From the NCBI GenBank assembly GCA_018873225.1, contig JAEILZ010000005.1:4216001-4280000 (forward strand): a stretch of DNA of 64,000 nucleotides, read 5' to 3'. This DNA comes from [Phialemoniopsis] sp. UDSM-2020. Taxonomy: Eukaryota; Ascomycota; Sordariomycetes; Thyridiales; Thyridiaceae. A program made the position numbers and the translations under genes. The notes beneath the pieces are model-generated. The model worked only from the letters and a program-made list of their open reading frames with translations, searched no databases and was not told the origin of the DNA. Shown here in pieces: positions 42,710-55,820 of the stretch (positions are counted from its first letter, which is position 1; each line of letters starts with the position of its first letter).

Positions 42710-43855
42710 ATGGAAGCACCGCCAGAGCCTGTCAGTCCTCTGGCCAAGTATCGCATCCTTTCGCCAACATGTGGGCTGCGTGTTTCGCCCTTTCAATTCG
42801 GCACCATGGGCCTAGGAAATGCATGGGCTGGTCATATGGGCCCTTGCGACAAGGAACAAGCCTTCAAACTTCTCGACACCTACTTTGAAGCAGGAGGCAA
42901 CTTCATCGATACGGCTAGCATGTATCAGAACGAAGAGGCTGAGACATGGCTCGGGCAATGGATGCAATCACGGAACAACAGAGACCAGCTCGTCATGGCC
43001 ACCAAGTACACAACTGACTACAAGTCCTACCAGTTCGGCAAAGGAGTCATCCCTAACCATTGTGGAAATCACAAACGGAGTCTCCACATGAGCCTTCGTG
43101 ACTCACTGAAGAAGCTTCAGACGGACTGGATTGACATCCTATATCTTCACTGGTGGGACCACACTACCTCGATCGAAGAAATCATGGACGCGCTGAACTT
43201 GGTGGTTCAGCAAGGCAAGGTCCTCTACCTTGGAGCCTCGGATACACCGGCCTGGATAGTCAGCGCAGCCAATACATATGCTCGTCTTCAGGGGAAGACT
43301 CCCTTCGTCATCTATCAAGGACGCTGGAATGTCATGCTTCGGGATTTTGAGAGGGATATCCTCCCCATGGCTCGCCATTTCGGAATGGCACTGGCCCCTT
43401 GGGAAGCTCTTGGAGGGGGCAAATTTCAGACCAAGAAGGCTCTTGAGGAGAGGGAAAAGCGTGGCGAGGATCTCCGAGGATACTTTGGCAACAAGCAGTC
43501 CGAAGACGAACGGAAGATCAGTGACGCCCTCGAGAGCGTCGCTAATCAAGTAGGTGGGACTTCTCTGACTGCTGTGGCTCTCGCCTATGTAATGAGCAAG
43601 GCTCCCAATGTGTTCCCCATTGTCGGAGGCCGCAAGACAGAACATCTCCAGGCCAACATTGAGGCGTTGAAGGTCAAATTGACCAAAGAGCAGATTGAAT
43701 ATCTGGAAGGGGCTCTTCCTTTCGATGTAGGGTTCCCAGGGAATCTTTTCGGGGCTGATCCAAAGTTGACCGGAAAACCACATCCTAATCTGGGCGCCTC
43801 TGGCATTGTGGAATTTGTCCAGTCCTCTAGGGCTATTGGCTATGAGGGCTTCTGA
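42710..43855 (+). CDS. Aldo/keto reductase, aryl-alcohol dehydrogenase (AAD/norsolorinate reductase-like) type
   Basis: Intronless 381 aa from ATG at 42710 (ATCATGGAA). Aldo/keto reductase signatures are clear: GNFIDTASMYQNEEAETWLGQWM (catalytic Asp and Tyr), MATKYTTDY (Lys), DILYLHWWDHTTSIEEIM (His), and the NADP pocket YQGRWNVMLRDFERDILPM and FPIVGGRKTEHLQANIEAL. The sequence pattern follows fungal aryl-alcohol dehydrogenases and norsolorinic acid reductases (AKR9 group). No cluster partners indicating a specific secondary metabolite are nearby. Confidence 0.93.
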   Translation: MEAPPEPVSPLAKYRILSPTCGLRVSPFQFGTMGLGNAWAGHMGPCDKEQAFKLLDTYFEAGGNFIDTASMYQNEEAETWLGQWMQSRNNRDQLVMATKYTTDYKSYQFGKGVIPNHCGNHKRSLHMSLRDSLKKLQTDWIDILYLHWWDHTTSIEEIMDALNLVVQQGKVLYLGASDTPAWIVSAANTYARLQGKTPFVIYQGRWNVMLRDFERDILPMARHFGMALAPWEALGGGKFQTKKALEEREKRGEDLRGYFGNKQSEDERKISDALESVANQVGGTSLTAVALAYVMSKAPNVFPIVGGRKTEHLQANIEALKVKLTKEQIEYLEGALPFDVGFPGNLFGADPKLTGKPHPNLGASGIVEFVQSSRAIGYEGF

Positions 43856-43923
43856 TCTGCCCAAGTTGTTGTACCATCGGATTCCCTTCTCTCAATTCTC
43901 ATTTAGACTAGGTCCCTTATGTA

Positions 43924-45595
43924 TCATAGGCCTGCTCGGCCACATTCAAGATGCTCTCCTCCGTCACCTTGCTCTACTTTTGAATTGTCGCCCATTGCCT
44001 CTTCACTGACGTCAGGAATCGACATAACTGTTTCTACATGCGGCCCCTCGTAATTCTTTCTGCCATCGAAGAGCCATTGAATGGTAGCTATGAGCAGGAT
44101 GACACCGAAGGCCACTATGCAGTAGTTCATGTTCTCCCCGTCGACGGGAAGTTCTGGAGGGAAGACAAACAAGACGGTTGTCATGATGGTCCACGCAATG
44201 CCAATCTGGTACAGGTAAGCAGGTGTGTGACGCATGGTTTCAGAGGGAAATTCATACTAGGTTGATAATCCAACCCCAGGGTTCGTGGAGCTTGAAGGGC
44301 CTCTGATCTGGCAGCATTCGCCGACCGCGAAGACAATTGATGGCCGGGGGGATAGCGTAGGTAACTCCAAGAGCAACCACGCTCGCAGAAACTATAGCAT
44401 TAAAGGCACTGGAAGAGCCTAGAAAGATGCAGCCGAACACAATGACCCATCCTTCAGTCCAAGCGAGGGAGTACAGAGGGACATCCAATGTTGGGTGAAC
44501 ATGGGCAAACAAGCGGCTGAACGGCAGTCCTCGATCTCTCGCAAAGGCATAGCTCATCCGGCTGCTCGTAGCCATCAGGCTTGTGGTAGTAAAGATCAAG
44601 CAGCCCAATGGAAAAACCAGGAGGCAAATGGCACCAGCTTTGTTTTGGGTGGCATCGTAAAGCATCTGTAGCAGCGGGCCTGCTGTGGAATTGATGACCG
44701 CATCGATATCTTTTAGAACGAAGAGCAAGCAGCTTAGGAAGATGAACCCAGTGAACATGCCAATGCCGATGCAGATCATCATGATTCTGGGTCCTTCAAC
44801 CTGTGGCTCAGGGATCTCTTCGATCATGTGCACCGTGGCATCAAAGCCTGTGAGAGCAAATGCGCCCTGGAGAAGCCCAAGCATCCATGCCAGACCGTCT
44901 GGCCAATGCACGTCGTTGATGAAGGCCCCGTAAACGAAAGAGCCTCGCTGAAAGTCGGGAGAAGCGCATGCTAGCACGGTGATGCAGATGATGGCGAATC
45001 CCCCGAGAGACCAAAATAGTGCGACTTTGGTAAAATAGGGAAGAATCCGTGTCCACAGAGCATTGATAACGAACGCCACTGCGGTGTAACCGATGTATAT
45101 AAGAAACTGGTGCCATGGCTTGGATTCGTAATCTGGGTGCATCAACGATATTGCTCCGACGATCAATTCGCTACCGAGGAGTCCACCGGTGGCAGTAAGC
45201 GCAACCCACGCCGCCACGTTGATCCATCCGGTCGCAAAGCTGATAGCCCTCCTTGAACGGCCCCAGCTGATGATAGCAGCCCAATGGTACTGGCCTCCTG
45301 CCGTGGGATAAGCAGAGAGGAATTCGGCTAGAGACGCCGCGAGGCACAGGTTACAGCAGCCAGCGACGAGAAGACCCCAAAGGACCGCACTGGGTCCCCC
45401 GGAGGGAAGGGCTAGCGACAGCGACGCTGACAGAGCCGTCCAGCTGTTCAGGATCGCGAATGCGAGGCCCAACATGGACACAGTTGAGAAACCGCGCCGC
45501 AGTTCTTGTTTGACTCCGAGTCTTTCTAGAGTATGGGCATCTTCGTCCACAGCAGCGGCTTGTCGCCGGTTCTCACGAGGAAGGTCGGACGTCAT
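43924..45595 (-). CDS. Amino acid/choline/GABA permease (APC superfamily, ACT type)
   Basis: Exons 45595-44258 and 44205-43924 with a 52-nt phase-0 intron give 539 aa. ATG at 45595 gives a soluble N terminus (MTSDLPRENRRQAA) followed by LGVKQELRRGFSTVSMLGLAFAILNSWTAL, the standard entry of fungal GABA/choline permeases. About 12 TM segments; EFLSAYPTAGGQYHW and GWINVAAWVALTATGG are family motifs, and GFDATVHMIEEIPEP corresponds to TM6-loop. Imports a nitrogenous substrate across the plasma membrane; which one is not predictable. Confidence 0.92.
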
Positions 45596-46690
45596 GTTGC
45601 TTCGTCGAAAGACCAAGGAATCAAGACAAGACGATATTTCGCAATGTGGCAGACAGTCTGATGGATAGTAACCTTTGAGACGAAGTTTGAATCTTTCTTG
45701 TGCAAAGAGACAGAACAGTTTTGTGTCGGTAGGCAAGGCGCGTGCTAAACCCCCTCCTCGGTCTATGTCATGACGCAGGTTGCTGATGTCGATCCTGGAT
45801 CCACAGATGATCCCAAGCGGACACTAGGGCTTCCATTGGCAGTCAGTGGATGACAAGCTTTCACAAGCTTTTCGCTTCTTCCCATTGTCGATCAAACTGT
45901 CTCATGGTCTCCGTGTTAGGGAGCTCAAGACACATGCACGTAAAGGAACGGCTCGTAGACCATTTTGGACACGACTTCATTTCAAATCGCTCCGTGTGGT
46001 ACTGGTTCGGCCACGAAGCACAAAATTGCATAATTGCACAACATCTTGTATAAAAGTTTAATCAAACGTCACACAGTACTTTTGTAGCAATGATGTCATG
46101 TTAATCGGGCGCGCCATTGTCGCGACCCATCTGATGCGCCAATGAGTAATAAGATACCAGGGTAGGGCGCTCGCCTTGTTACATAGCGCGTTCGTACTGA
46201 AACGGAATAGTCACTCTGACCCCGGACCTTTAAAGATCTCCGGTAAGCATGCATGCTTGCTCTACCCGGAAAAGCCAGACTCAACTTCGTGGGTCGAGTC
46301 GACTTTGTTGCGATGACTAAGACAAATGCTGAACAACAGCCGAGACCGTAGGTAGGCGGAGAGACTACTGCCGGGTTCGCACCCGATGTCTACGCTGTGC
46401 ATGTGCCTGGTATGGATCCCAGTATTTAACCGGTGCGTGACCTTCCGCCATCTTCTCTCGGAACACGATAGAATACCACATTCAGAGGGATCTAATACAT
46501 ATGTTCGGTTGGGGTGGGGCAGATGTCATATAATATCAAGGCATATAAACCCAGTCGGGCACATCGGCATGCCAGGTAGGAAGCACCAGCTTCCTTCTGG
46601 ACTTTAGCTAGCTAGGGGTGTTGAGATTCCCAAGAACTGCAGATATTCGCAATACGACCAACACAGACTGCACCACGGCCAGTCGCACAG
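45596..46690. promoter_or_regulatory. Intergenic region with AA9 promoter
   Basis: Head-to-head region of the APC permease and AA9 genes. TATAAA at 46544-46549 lies about 140 bp before the AA9 ATG. No gene or tRNA supported. Confidence 0.45.
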
Positions 46691-47513
46691 ATGAAGATCG
46701 CTGCAGTGTTCACGATCGCTTCGGCTGCTCTAGCCAACGCAGCTCCTCATTGTATGCCGAGATGAGACCCCGATCAGGATGGGACTGACGATATAAATCT
46801 GCGCAGATACCTTCCCAAAGCTGTCAGGCACTCAGGATTGGCAGGTCGTTCGAACCACCTCGAACCACTACAGTAACGGTCCCGTGACCGATGTCAATTC
46901 AGAAGCTATCCGCTGTTACCAGCTCACACCCGGCGGCGGCGGATCCACACAGACCTTCAAGGCAAATGCTGGGGGTTCTATCTCGTGGAGCGCGAACCCA
47001 AACATCTATCACCCTGGCGCTCTTTCGGCGTACATGGCCAAGGTGCCGTCGGGACAGACAGCTGCCTCTTGGGATGGTTCCGGCGCTGCGTGGTTCAAAG
47101 TCTACCAGGATCTTCCGTCGATCTCCAACTCGGGTATGACATGGCCGTCCATGAGTAAGTCCAGACTTCCGTAACACGGCGACGACACCTTTTTCATAAA
47201 CCTTGCTGACGACATTCTTTGCGTAGACAAGGCCAGCGTCAATTTCCAAATTCCCTCCTGTATAGAGAGCGGCGAATACCTCTTCCGCATTGAGCACGTG
47301 GCGCTCCACTCAGCCTCAGCTGCGGGTGGTGCCCAGTTCTACATCTCCTGCGCACAATTGAGTGTGTCTGGTGGTAGTGGATCGAAGAAGCCAACGGATC
47401 TCGTCGCTTTCCCTGGGGCATACAAAGCGACCGACCCGGGGATTATGATCAACATCTATAGCAACTTCCCGAAGCAATACACTCCTGCAGGACCTCCAGT
47501 ATTCAAGTGTTAA
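46691..47513 (+). CDS. AA9 lytic polysaccharide monooxygenase
   Basis: Exons 46691-46751, 46807-47154 and 47227-47513 give 231 aa. Signal peptide residues 1-19 (ending NAAP) exposes His20, which together with His89 (IYHPG) forms the copper histidine brace; the axial Tyr and its Gln partner are in QFYISCAQL. Other family stretches: LSGTQDWQVVRTT, SEAIRCYQL, GAAWFKVYQD, SGEYLFRIEHVALHSA. Secreted copper enzyme that oxidatively cleaves cellulose or xyloglucan. No CBM1 or linker; single-domain form. Both introns are canonical. Confidence 0.95.
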
Positions 47514-47866
47514 AGTTGTGAGTAATGTATTGGTTGCGAGTGGGGGAGTTGCACTTGGCGCGCATAATTTCCAGAAAATATTAGCATACAATGCAATACA
47601 CTCTTGTGTCATCAAGGTGTCAGTTTCCTGGTTGAGAACATGTCATTTGAATGAGAAATGTAGTTGGTACATGATAAAAGTTCGTTGAGTTACAAAGGAT
47701 TTGACACCTGCGTTGACGAGCCTACCTTGCTTCCAGGTAAGGCAGTCAGCATCGATGCGGTGGGGCGAGCCCCCAGGTTAGGTTAGGCAGCCATTCAGCT
47801 ACATGAAATCGCGCTCGATGAAATCGCGCACCGTCGCTCTGCTTCATCATCAGACAACTAGTGTGA
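47514..47866. other. Intergenic region
   Basis: 3' flank of the AA9 gene and promoter of the next gene. A short repeated phrase ATGAAATCGCGC occurs twice at about 47802-47829. No gene. Confidence 0.35.
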
Positions 47867-49312
47867 ATGATCAGTTTACCTATGAAGAACGCACCAGGAC
47901 CTCTGACGATGCTTGAAGACCTGAGTGTCGAGATCCTTGAGTTGATCGCAATCGAACTACACCGTTCGCAGCCAGAGTCTCAGACTAGCCTCTGTGAGCT
48001 CCGATTTGTCTCGCGAACAATCAAGCACAAACTCACGAACATTTTCGCCAAGCTCGCTTTCAGCACTGTCACAACGAATCTGTCCCGCCAAAGTCTCGAA
48101 AAGCTCCAACATATTGCCCAAAATGACCTCTATCGCAATGCTGTACGGCGCATACGCGTCAGGCGTTTCGTCCTATCTTCTCTGGACGGGATGGGCCCTT
48201 TGGGCCAAGACCTGGTCTGGAAGCGCGGAACGGGGACCGACACCGGCCTCGACCTAACAGCTAGCCCTGTGCTTGATTTCGCTGTTACCATTGCCAAGTT
48301 TACGAGATGCACACACTTCCACTTGTCTGGGCACGTCTCGAGTAGCCGGCAGGACAATGTGAACAGCGCAGACATGCTCCACATCTTGCTCGCCGCGCTG
48401 GCACAAGACGGGGCACCCGCCATAAAGGGGTTTAGTATGCATACGAAGGATTACGACAAGCTCTGGAGCTCCCAAGTAGACAGTGTATTGAGCACGTCAT
48501 CGTTTCAGAAGGCGTGGTCCACACATCTCATGGATCTCCGCATCCGCTGCACACTGCACAGCGACAGGGACATGGATATGGTCTTCACTCTGATCAAGTC
48601 TGCCTCGAATCTCAAGCGTCTATATCTTGAAGCCACAAGTTTCCCTAATGTTTACGAGTACAGTGAGGATCGTCGCTTTTGGACCATGCTGGCAAACACC
48701 ACTGGGCCCTTACCTTTGGAGGAGCTGGCGATTGGAAACGCACCTGTCCCCGAAGCCGGACTACTGCTGGATATCTTCCGCAATTATCACAAGACGCTCA
48801 AATCGATCCGATTATCTCATGTCGGGTTCATCCCGACCGCGGAAGACAGCTGGGTGGACGTATTTGGGGGTTTAGAAGACATGGATCTTCCTGCGCTCGA
48901 AAGCTTTAGTTTCTTCCAGCTAGGCGCTCAGCCGTACTACACAGTTGTGCTCTTCTGTCCACTCCGGCAAGATCTCGCATCACTGAAGGACTGTGCTGGG
49001 TCGTTCGACTTCCTTGGCTTTCCCATGTCGCAAAAGTACCAGACGGCCGGTGTCATGTACAAGGGACAGCCTGGGAGGACGGGTGATGCTTTTCGGCTGT
49101 TGAAGACAAAGCATCACGACTACGGGCTCCCGTGTCTGCAACAATACGACTGCCCTGAGTACCGGATTATACGCGATGCTGGGCCACAAGTCCTAGAGAT
49201 ACCGGACCTTGCTACATTCTACGGTTCTACGGGGACAGACAACTTACAGGTGAGAAATGAAGAATTCTGGAAGGATGAGATGTCCAAGGGAGACAACATA
49301 CCGGGGTTTTAG
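47867..49312 (+). CDS. F-box-like protein of unknown function
   Basis: Intronless 481 aa. The N terminus LEDLSVEILELIAIELHRSQPESQTSLCELRFVSRTIKHKLTNIFAKLAFSTV (in part) resembles an F-box: Leu-x-x-Leu-Pro-like start, then a conserved helix pattern with a Leu-Arg-x-Val-Ser-[RK] element. The rest contains leucine-rich, repeat-like segments (LKRLYLEATSFPN, LPLEELAIGNAPVPEAGLLLDIF, TLKSIRLSHVGFIP) typical of fungal F-box/LRR-like proteins. It could serve as a substrate adaptor of SCF ubiquitin ligases. The second ATG (residue 6) is an alternative start. Confidence 0.75.
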   Translation: MISLPMKNAPGPLTMLEDLSVEILELIAIELHRSQPESQTSLCELRFVSRTIKHKLTNIFAKLAFSTVTTNLSRQSLEKLQHIAQNDLYRNAVRRIRVRRFVLSSLDGMGPLGQDLVWKRGTGTDTGLDLTASPVLDFAVTIAKFTRCTHFHLSGHVSSSRQDNVNSADMLHILLAALAQDGAPAIKGFSMHTKDYDKLWSSQVDSVLSTSSFQKAWSTHLMDLRIRCTLHSDRDMDMVFTLIKSASNLKRLYLEATSFPNVYEYSEDRRFWTMLANTTGPLPLEELAIGNAPVPEAGLLLDIFRNYHKTLKSIRLSHVGFIPTAEDSWVDVFGGLEDMDLPALESFSFFQLGAQPYYTVVLFCPLRQDLASLKDCAGSFDFLGFPMSQKYQTAGVMYKGQPGRTGDAFRLLKTKHHDYGLPCLQQYDCPEYRIIRDAGPQVLEIPDLATFYGSTGTDNLQVRNEEFWKDEMSKGDNIPGF

Positions 49313-49624
49313 GAGGGTTGCAACTCGTTCCTGCAGAGGTGCTTTTTAGCTCGAATTGTTCGCGTTATTTTGGTTTGCACAGCTTGGTAGCGAGATGACT
49401 AAATAGCTTACGAGTTTCTGGGGACAGCATGTAGGTCACGTATCATCTGTGCTTTTATCCATATTAACGCATGCCATAACCCGATCAGTGAGCCACAAAG
49501 TAACGTTCAATGATCTCAAAAGCTTTTGGGGGCCGTTCAATGTGGTTCTCAAACGTATAATAAGAGCAACCTGCTCAACCTAGTGATGCTTTGAACATTC
49601 AAAAGTACAGTACACTTTACCAAC
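49313..49624. other. Short intergenic region
   Basis: AT-rich; 3' flank of the F-box gene and promoter of the secreted-protein gene. Nothing else seen. Confidence 0.35.
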
Positions 49625-50792
49625 ATGAAGAATAATTTCCTAAGGATAGCAGCTCTGTTCGCTGGAGGAATCGCGGCTAGTTCTCTTCCACAGCCTGGCT
49701 ATGAATGGTCCGTTTCCAAGTGGACAGCTCGTTGCGAGCATGGCTTTTGCAACTTTAGTGGGTGTTGTCTCATCAAGTACTCTAGATGACTTCTTTAACC
49801 TCTGTGTCCAGATTTCAGAATCGATGTCCCACCAGCCACCGTTGAAGGGATCTCTGTTCCTTCTGTCTCAGGGCAATGCTCTGGTGGTACTCGGCGGAAA
49901 GCGATTCATTGCGTGACAAATGCCACAGACAGCGAGAAAAACGGCAACATACTATACAGCGTGCAGGGTTCGCCTGCCAACCACACATTCATGGTTTCTT
50001 ACCTCTTCTATTCGCCAGAGAAGCATGTTCAACATTCCGTGACTGATCATGAGTGCTGCCTCGCTGACTATTCTATACAATGTGTAGGTCTAAAAGCTTC
50101 AACATTTCTGCATATGGCGACGCTTTTCTTTCACAGTCCTGGAAGAACGAAAGTTTCGCTATTGCTCCATCGTCGATCACCGAGACACAGACCTGCCACG
50201 ACCGTCTCGCACCATGCCCAGCTCAGACTCCTCCTGCCGGTAACTATTGGCCTCCAGACTCTTCAGAGTATAGTTGGACCATAGTGAAGTGGAATGTGTC
50301 TGAAAGCGCCCATACTCAAGGTGAATCCTTGTCCAAAGTTGAATATCATGTATACTGATCATCTCCAGATTTCAATATCACTGGTCCCGGCCTAGATTAT
50401 GGAACTGATCTTATTGGTGGCAAGGTCATCCCAAGCTTCAATGCGCACTGCAGTGGATATGGAACATACCAGTATGATGACGGATACACCCCTCTGAGGT
50501 ACTCTCAATGCACGGTTGACTCTCGCTGGGTGACTGCAGGCTATTGGGTCCGCCAACCCGCCCCGGGAAGCCAGAAAGTCACGCTTGGCTTGGTCGTGCG
50601 GCTCGGCCGCGGAGATGAGTACGCGATGCTTTTCACATATCTCAACAACCCCGTTGACTAACGAACAACTTCAGTACTATGTGGGATCTTTATTCGACCG
50701 CCGAGCAGGCCTACACCCAAGATGGGACTGAACTTGCGAGTTTTAGCACCACGATCAACAAAGCTTCGCAGGTAGCAAACATCGCCGCTTGA
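49625..50792 (+). CDS. Cysteine-containing secreted protein, frame problem in middle
   Basis: Readable exons 49625-49757, 49812 to about 50038, about 50088-50320, 50369-50618 and 50675-50792. Signal peptide about residues 1-19 (MKNNFLRIAALFAGGIAA). Cysteines and N-glycosylation sites are frequent (NATD, NHTF, NISA, NESF, NVSE, NITG). I do not recognise a domain. Splices 1, 3 and 4 are canonical and in phase. The second (donor GTGACT at 50039, branch GCTGAC, acceptor TGTGTAG at 50085-50087) does not keep frame: exon 2 ends in phase 0, while the following exon reads well only after two leftover bases. Either one base is missing or extra in this stretch, or the splice sites are different from those I chose. 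Confidence 0.55.
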
Positions 50793-50954
50793 GATCCTGC
50801 GTATAAACACAAGGGGAAGAACATGGTCACAAAGAGAGCAGAACCACGGTTGGGTTTTGAACGCATAAGAAATAAAACAGGATGCGTTGATTATTGAGAA
50901 AATGCATATTCAAGATCTCCTCCTCACTTGATCAATTTCCAATTTTCTTTAAAA

Positions 50955-54482
<3,528 letters not shown>

Positions 54483-55622
54483 ATGGCTGACATACACACC
54501 TGCCCCCCTTTTTCACGAAGCTCTGTTCAGGCAGCTGCTGATCGAATCTCTGGCCATGTTCACCGGACCCCGGTCATGACAAGTTCCTACGTCGATAAGC
54601 TGGCCAGCACCCCCCAAAGTGCAGAGGGAATAGCGGATACCGAATGGGTGGGCCAGACTCCCGCTTGTCCCAAACTCCGTATCGTATTCAAATGCGAGAA
54701 CCTCCAGCGCATTGGAGCCTTTAAACCCCGTGGAGCATTCAATGCTCTGCTCCGGTACAAGGAGGAGCAAGGCAACACAGCTGGCGAAGACTCCCGCCCC
54801 GTTCGATTTGTTTCCCACTCTTCTGGCAACCACGCCCAGGCGGTGGCCCTAGCCTGCCGCGAGATCAACCATCCTGCTGCCATTGTTATGCCCAGCATTT
54901 CCACGACAAACAAGATAGCTGCGACGAAGGGATATGGTGCTGATGTCCACTTCAGTGGCCCGACGGCACAAGAGCGACAGACGCGGGTGGACGAGTTGAT
55001 GGCTGAGAAGGAGTGGAGTAATGTCTTCGTCCCGCCGTATAACCACCCTGACGTTATTATCGGTCAAGGCACGGCGGGACTGGAACTACAAGCGCAGGCG
55101 GAAGAATTGTTCGAGAAATCTGCTTCCGGTAGACGTGCCCTAGACGCCATCATGACCCCGTGTGGTGGCGGCGGCCTCCTTAGTGGTACGGCATTGAGCT
55201 GTCAAGGCACCGGAATCTCGGTGTTTGGCTCCGAGCCGTCCTTCCAGGGCGCGGATGACTGTCGACGTGGACTTGGACAAGGTTCGCGTATCGAGACTGT
55301 CAAGAGTTTGACTATTGCTGATGGTCTCCGAACGCCTGTCGGCCCCATACCTTGGACCATCATCAGCAATCCCAGCTTGGTCCGCTCAGTGTTTTCGGTC
55401 AATGATGCGCAGATTTGCCGTGCGACGAAGATAGTCCTTGAGCGCATGAAGATCCTGATCGAGCCAAGCTCTGCCGTTCCTCTGGCTGTGGCCTTGTATA
55501 ATGAAGACTTCAGGAGATTGGTCGAACAAGAAGGAGGCGAGACTGGGTGGACTCTCGGTATCGTGGTGACGGGTGGCAATGTCAGCTTCGAAAATTTGCA
55601 ACGAGTGATGGAGATGGCGTAG
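54483..55622 (+). CDS. PLP-dependent serine/threonine dehydratase / serine racemase family
   Basis: Intronless 379 aa from the ATG at 54483; the in-frame upstream start at 54435 is GTG and was rejected. Fold-type II PLP enzyme: lysine K81 in IGAFKPRGAFNALL, SSGNHAQAVALA (residues 113-124), tetraglycine loop TPCGGGGLLSG binding PLP phosphate, and C-terminal VVTGGNVS. The arrangement fits serine racemase, L-serine/L-threonine dehydratase and threo-3-hydroxyaspartate dehydratase. No regulatory ACT domain, so a catabolic or racemase role is more likely than isoleucine biosynthesis. Residues 42-62 form an insertion relative to short family members. Confidence 0.92.
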   Translation: MADIHTCPPFSRSSVQAAADRISGHVHRTPVMTSSYVDKLASTPQSAEGIADTEWVGQTPACPKLRIVFKCENLQRIGAFKPRGAFNALLRYKEEQGNTAGEDSRPVRFVSHSSGNHAQAVALACREINHPAAIVMPSISTTNKIAATKGYGADVHFSGPTAQERQTRVDELMAEKEWSNVFVPPYNHPDVIIGQGTAGLELQAQAEELFEKSASGRRALDAIMTPCGGGGLLSGTALSCQGTGISVFGSEPSFQGADDCRRGLGQGSRIETVKSLTIADGLRTPVGPIPWTIISNPSLVRSVFSVNDAQICRATKIVLERMKILIEPSSAVPLAVALYNEDFRRLVEQEGGETGWTLGIVVTGGNVSFENLQRVMEMA

Positions 55623-55820
55623 CGGCCAAGTACCTCTGTCAACCTTCATATTGACTGTCATAGACAACAACATTAGATAGAATGGCATCATCCATATTGT
55701 TGAACTTGTAATACATGCTACTCCTCCCAAGCTCGACTTCGAGTTGAAAGCCGCCTGCCTTTTCTTGGGCTAACTCTGAGAAGAATGAATTGCTAGAAAA
55801 CATGACCGGAATCAATTACT

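Noticed and set aside
46373..46384. GGGTTCGCACCC as a tRNA T-arm
   Set aside because: No acceptor stem, D-arm or anticodon arm can be folded around it.
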